Of a stretch of DNA of 45,294 nucleotides, positions 43,244 through 45,294 are shown piece after piece. The stretch covers positions 1 to 45,294 of the forward strand of contig JABDMU010000060.1 in the NCBI GenBank assembly GCA_013001285.1. The letters are read 5' to 3'. Position numbers and translations under genes: made by a program. The notes below the pieces were generated by a model that had not been told where the DNA came from, made no database searches, and saw nothing but the letters and a program-made list of their open reading frames with translations. This DNA comes from Flavobacteriaceae bacterium. Lineage in GTDB: Bacteria; Bacteroidota; Bacteroidia; Flavobacteriales; Flavobacteriaceae. Position 1 is the stretch's first letter; the number at the start of each line of letters is the position of its first letter.

Positions 43244-44065
43244 TTATCCTAAGGCAACACGCTCAAAAGCGGTTACGGAAACGTCGCCATATGTCTTCAC
43301 ATAATCAGCAACACTTATTTTACTATCTTTTATAAAAGCTTGATTTACTAACGTATTGTCTTTAAAAAAACGTTTTAGTTTTCCCTTGGCAATATTGTCA
43401 AGCATAGCTTCAGGCTTTCCTTCTTGACGTAACTGATCTTTTGCAATTTCTATTTCTTTTTCTACCACAGAAGCATCAACACCGTCTTCATTTAATGCAA
43501 TAGGATTCATTGCAGCAGCTTGCATAGCAACATCCTTTGCAACAGTTTCAGCATTATCAACATTGGCCGACAATCCAACTAAGGTTGCAATTTTGTTTCC
43601 AGCATGGATATAAGATCCTACAAATGGTGCTTCTAATTTTTTAAACCCACCAATTTCAATTTTTTCTCCAATAACTCCGGTTTGTTCTGTTAGTTTTTCA
43701 GAAACAGTCATACCGTTGAAATCAGCAGCTAATAATGAATCTAATGAATTATGTTCAAGAGCGATATCTGCCAATTGCTTGGCAAGATTAACAAAACTAT
43801 CGTTCTTAGCCACGAAATCGGTCTCACAGTTCAATGAAACAATCACACCAGTGTTATTGTTGTCATTTACGTTTGCAATAACGGCTCCTTCATTCGAATC
43901 TCTGTCGGCTCTTTTAGCGGCAACTTTTTGACCTTTTTTACGAAGGATCTCAATGGCTTTATCCATATTTCCATCGGCTTCGACTAATGCATTTTTACAA
44001 TCCATCATACCAGCGCCGGTTGCTTTTCTCAAATTATTTACCTCAGAGGCTGTTACTTTTACCAT
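43244..44065 (-). CDS. tsf: Elongation factor Ts
   Basis: A 273-residue EF-Ts that reloads EF-Tu by releasing GDP. The N-terminal UBA-like domain is VKVTASEVNNLRKATGAGMMDCKNAL, ending with the strongly conserved TGAGMMDCK. The next part has VIVSLNCETDFVAKNDSF, the core contact with EF-Tu. The length fits the family. It follows rpsB by 72 bases in the usual rpsB-tsf order and is convergent with the spondin gene. Confidence 0.97.
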   Translation of the reverse strand: MVKVTASEVNNLRKATGAGMMDCKNALVEADGNMDKAIEILRKKGQKVAAKRADRDSNEGAVIANVNDNNNTGVIVSLNCETDFVAKNDSFVNLAKQLADIALEHNSLDSLLAADFNGMTVSEKLTEQTGVIGEKIEIGGFKKLEAPFVGSYIHAGNKIATLVGLSANVDNAETVAKDVAMQAAAMNPIALNEDGVDASVVEKEIEIAKDQLRQEGKPEAMLDNIAKGKLKRFFKDNTLVNQAFIKDSKISVADYVKTYGDVSVTAFERVALG

Positions 44066-44137
44066 GATATTATTCTTTAAAAAAGTCGCTTAATTTAAAA
44101 TACAACTAAACGACCCTTGTTACTATTTTAATTATTT

Positions 44138-44917
44138 TTATTCTTCTTCTTCCGCAGTTGCAACTGGAGCTACTTCAGCCTTTTTAGCTTTAGGAGCATC
44201 TTTAACTTCTGCTTTAGAATCTTTTTCTGCTTTTCTTTCAGCTAAACCATCAGCTATTGCTGAAGTCGCATGAGTTAAGATCTTATTGATCGATTTTGAA
44301 GCGTCATCATTTGAAGGGATAACATAATCTACTTGTCTAGGATCAGAATTTGTATCAACCATTGCAAAAATTGGAATATTCAATTTTTGAGCTTCCTTAA
44401 TTGCAATATGTTCACGTTTGATATCTACTACAAAGATCGCACCTGGAAGACGTGTCATTTCAGAGATTGAACCTAAGTTCTTTTCTAATTTTGCTCTTAA
44501 ACGATCAACTTGTAAACGCTCTTTCTTTGAAAGTGTATTAAAGGTACCGTCCTTCTTCATTCTATCAATTGAAGCCATTTTTTTCACGGCTTTCCTGATG
44601 GTAACAAAGTTAGTTAACATACCTCCTGGCCATCTTTCTGTGATGTACGGCATATTGACATTTCCTGCTTTCTCAGCAACGATGTCTTTTGCTTGTTTCT
44701 TGGTAGCAACGAATAATACTTTTCTACCTGATGCAGCAATTTTACTTAAAGCAGTACATGCTTCATCTAATTTTGCTGCGGTTTTGTAAAGGTTGATGAT
44801 ATGGATGCCATTACGCTCCATATAAATGTAAGGAGCCATATTTGGATCCCATTTTCTGGTAAGGTGACCGAAGTGTACACCTCCGTCAAGTAAATCTTTT
44901 ACTTCTACTTTTGCCAT
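44138..44917 (-). CDS. rpsB: 30S ribosomal protein S2
   Basis: A 259-residue S2 protein. It has the family signatures LLDGGVHFGHLTRKWDPNM, ITERWPGGMLTNF and PGAIFVVDIKREHIAIKEA, and VDTNSDPRQVDYVIPSNDDA. A Lys/Ala/Glu-rich tail ends the protein, as is common in Bacteroidota S2. It is preceded by rpsI on the same strand with a 133-base gap that holds short hairpins, and followed by tsf. Confidence 0.97.
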   Translation of the reverse strand: MAKVEVKDLLDGGVHFGHLTRKWDPNMAPYIYMERNGIHIINLYKTAAKLDEACTALSKIAASGRKVLFVATKKQAKDIVAEKAGNVNMPYITERWPGGMLTNFVTIRKAVKKMASIDRMKKDGTFNTLSKKERLQVDRLRAKLEKNLGSISEMTRLPGAIFVVDIKREHIAIKEAQKLNIPIFAMVDTNSDPRQVDYVIPSNDDASKSINKILTHATSAIADGLAERKAEKDSKAEVKDAPKAKKAEVAPVATAEEEE

Positions 44918-45050
44918 TTTGTGATAGTTTACGTTCTGTTAATTAGCAATAATGAAGTGGCTTTTTATAAGGCCTCCACTATTTAGATGCTAAACTAAGT
45001 CTTGGCAGCAATGCCATAGACAACAAAAACTGGTTATTAAATTGTTTCAA
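44918..45050 (-). other. Leader of rpsB, with candidate RNA structure
   Basis: The 133 bases between rpsI and rpsB hold three small inverted repeats: AGTGG (44956-44960) with CCACT (44976-44980), TTTAG (44982-44986) with CTAAA (44990-44994), and GGCA (45004-45007) with TGCC (45012-45015). No exact -7 element is evident here. The stems are short, so an S2 autoregulatory leader is only a candidate. Confidence 0.35.
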
Positions 45051-45294
45051 TTAACGTTTAGAGAACTGGAATTTCTTACGCGCTTTCTTCTGTCCGAATT
45101 TTTTACGCTCAACCATTCTTGGATCTCTTGTAAGCAAACCTTCAGGTTTTAAAATCGATCTGTTTTCAACATCCACTTCACACATAGCACGGGAAAGTGC
45201 TAATCTTACAGCTTCAGCCTGACCTGTTGCTCCACCGCCATAAACGTTGACATTAATATCAAAGTTCTTTTCGTTACCAGTCAATACCAAGGGC
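45051..45294 (-). CDS. rpsI: 30S ribosomal protein S9, 5' end outside window
   Basis: The C-terminal 81 or so residues of S9 (usual length about 128). The frame is open to the right edge, where codons for Pro and Leu precede [15 protein letters not shown]. The conserved [18 protein letters not shown] and the basic end [20 protein letters not shown] identify it. The Lys/Arg-rich tail reaches towards the P-site tRNA. rplM would be expected just beyond the window edge. Confidence 0.95.
   Translation of the reverse strand, partial: PLVLTGNEKNFDINVNVYGGGATGQAEAVRLALSRAMCEVDVENRSILKPEGLLTRDPRMVERKKFGQKKARKKFQFSKR

Noticed and set aside
1-45294. CRISPR arrays, toxin-antitoxin or restriction systems, prophage genes
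   Set aside because: I looked for spaced repeats, small paired genes and the usual protein families and saw none.

Overview
The window looks like chromosomal DNA of a member of the Flavobacteriia (Bacteroidota), probably Flavobacteriaceae. The base composition is AT-rich. Several genes carry the Bacteroidota -7 promoter element TAnnTTTG and lack purine-rich Shine-Dalgarno sequences. There are SusC-like TonB-dependent receptors, an ExbB/ExbD operon with two ExbD proteins, many Bacteroidota-style lipoproteins, and a Bacteroidota-type nitrous oxide reductase (nos) locus. No phage, transposase, integrase or CRISPR array was seen.

Layout. (1) 1-5.3 kb: two paralogous TonB-dependent receptors in tandem, each followed by nearly the same terminator hairpin. 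(2) 5.3-12.2 kb, minus strand: a TetR regulator, TolC-like channel, membrane-fusion protein and RND permease form one operon, with a perfect 11-bp inverted repeat over the predicted promoter. (3) 12.2-13.6 kb, plus strand: a polyprenyl diphosphate synthase and a small unknown protein. (4) 13.6-20.9 kb, minus strand: a compact nos operon in the order cytochrome c, fasciclin lipoprotein, NosZ, membrane protein, NosL, cupin, NosD, NosF, NosY. It is divergent from an Rrf2 regulator with an IscR-like cysteine triad. (5) 21.4-27.1 kb: a barrel-like protein, then sucA and sucB (2-oxoglutarate dehydrogenase E1 and E2) with an M23 peptidase gene between them. (6) 27.3-30.3 kb: a NarL-type response regulator with a retropepsin-like protease (minus), then tatD and a type I asparaginase (plus). 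(7) 30.3-33.6 kb: tRNA-Ser(GGA), exbB, a small membrane protein, two exbD genes and a PorT-like barrel. (8) 33.6-39.6 kb, minus strand: an MMPL/RND exporter, asnS, rpoN and a PAP2-like membrane protein. (9) 39.7-45.3 kb: a DUF5686-like barrel, frr, pyrH, a plus-strand spondin-domain lipoprotein, tsf, rpsB and rpsI (cut by the window end).

How it works together. The nos operon supplies an N2O-reducing terminal respiratory branch: cytochrome c gives electrons to NosZ, NosL delivers copper, and NosDFY assembles or matures the Cu site. The only promoter region found for it holds an FNR-like palindrome lying exactly midway between two outward-facing -7 elements, which suggests oxygen- or NO-responsive control. 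The rest is mostly housekeeping: TCA cycle, translation, sigma-54, TonB energisation and efflux.

No wholly new defence or mobile system is evident. The most notable points are the symmetric nos/Rrf2 regulatory region, unassigned proteins inside the nos operon (a cupin and a multi-spanning membrane protein), a terminator directly after nosZ, an RND permease with about four extra membrane segments, the efflux operator/promoter overlap with a near-leaderless TetR start, and the peptidase gene inside the 2-oxoglutarate dehydrogenase operon.
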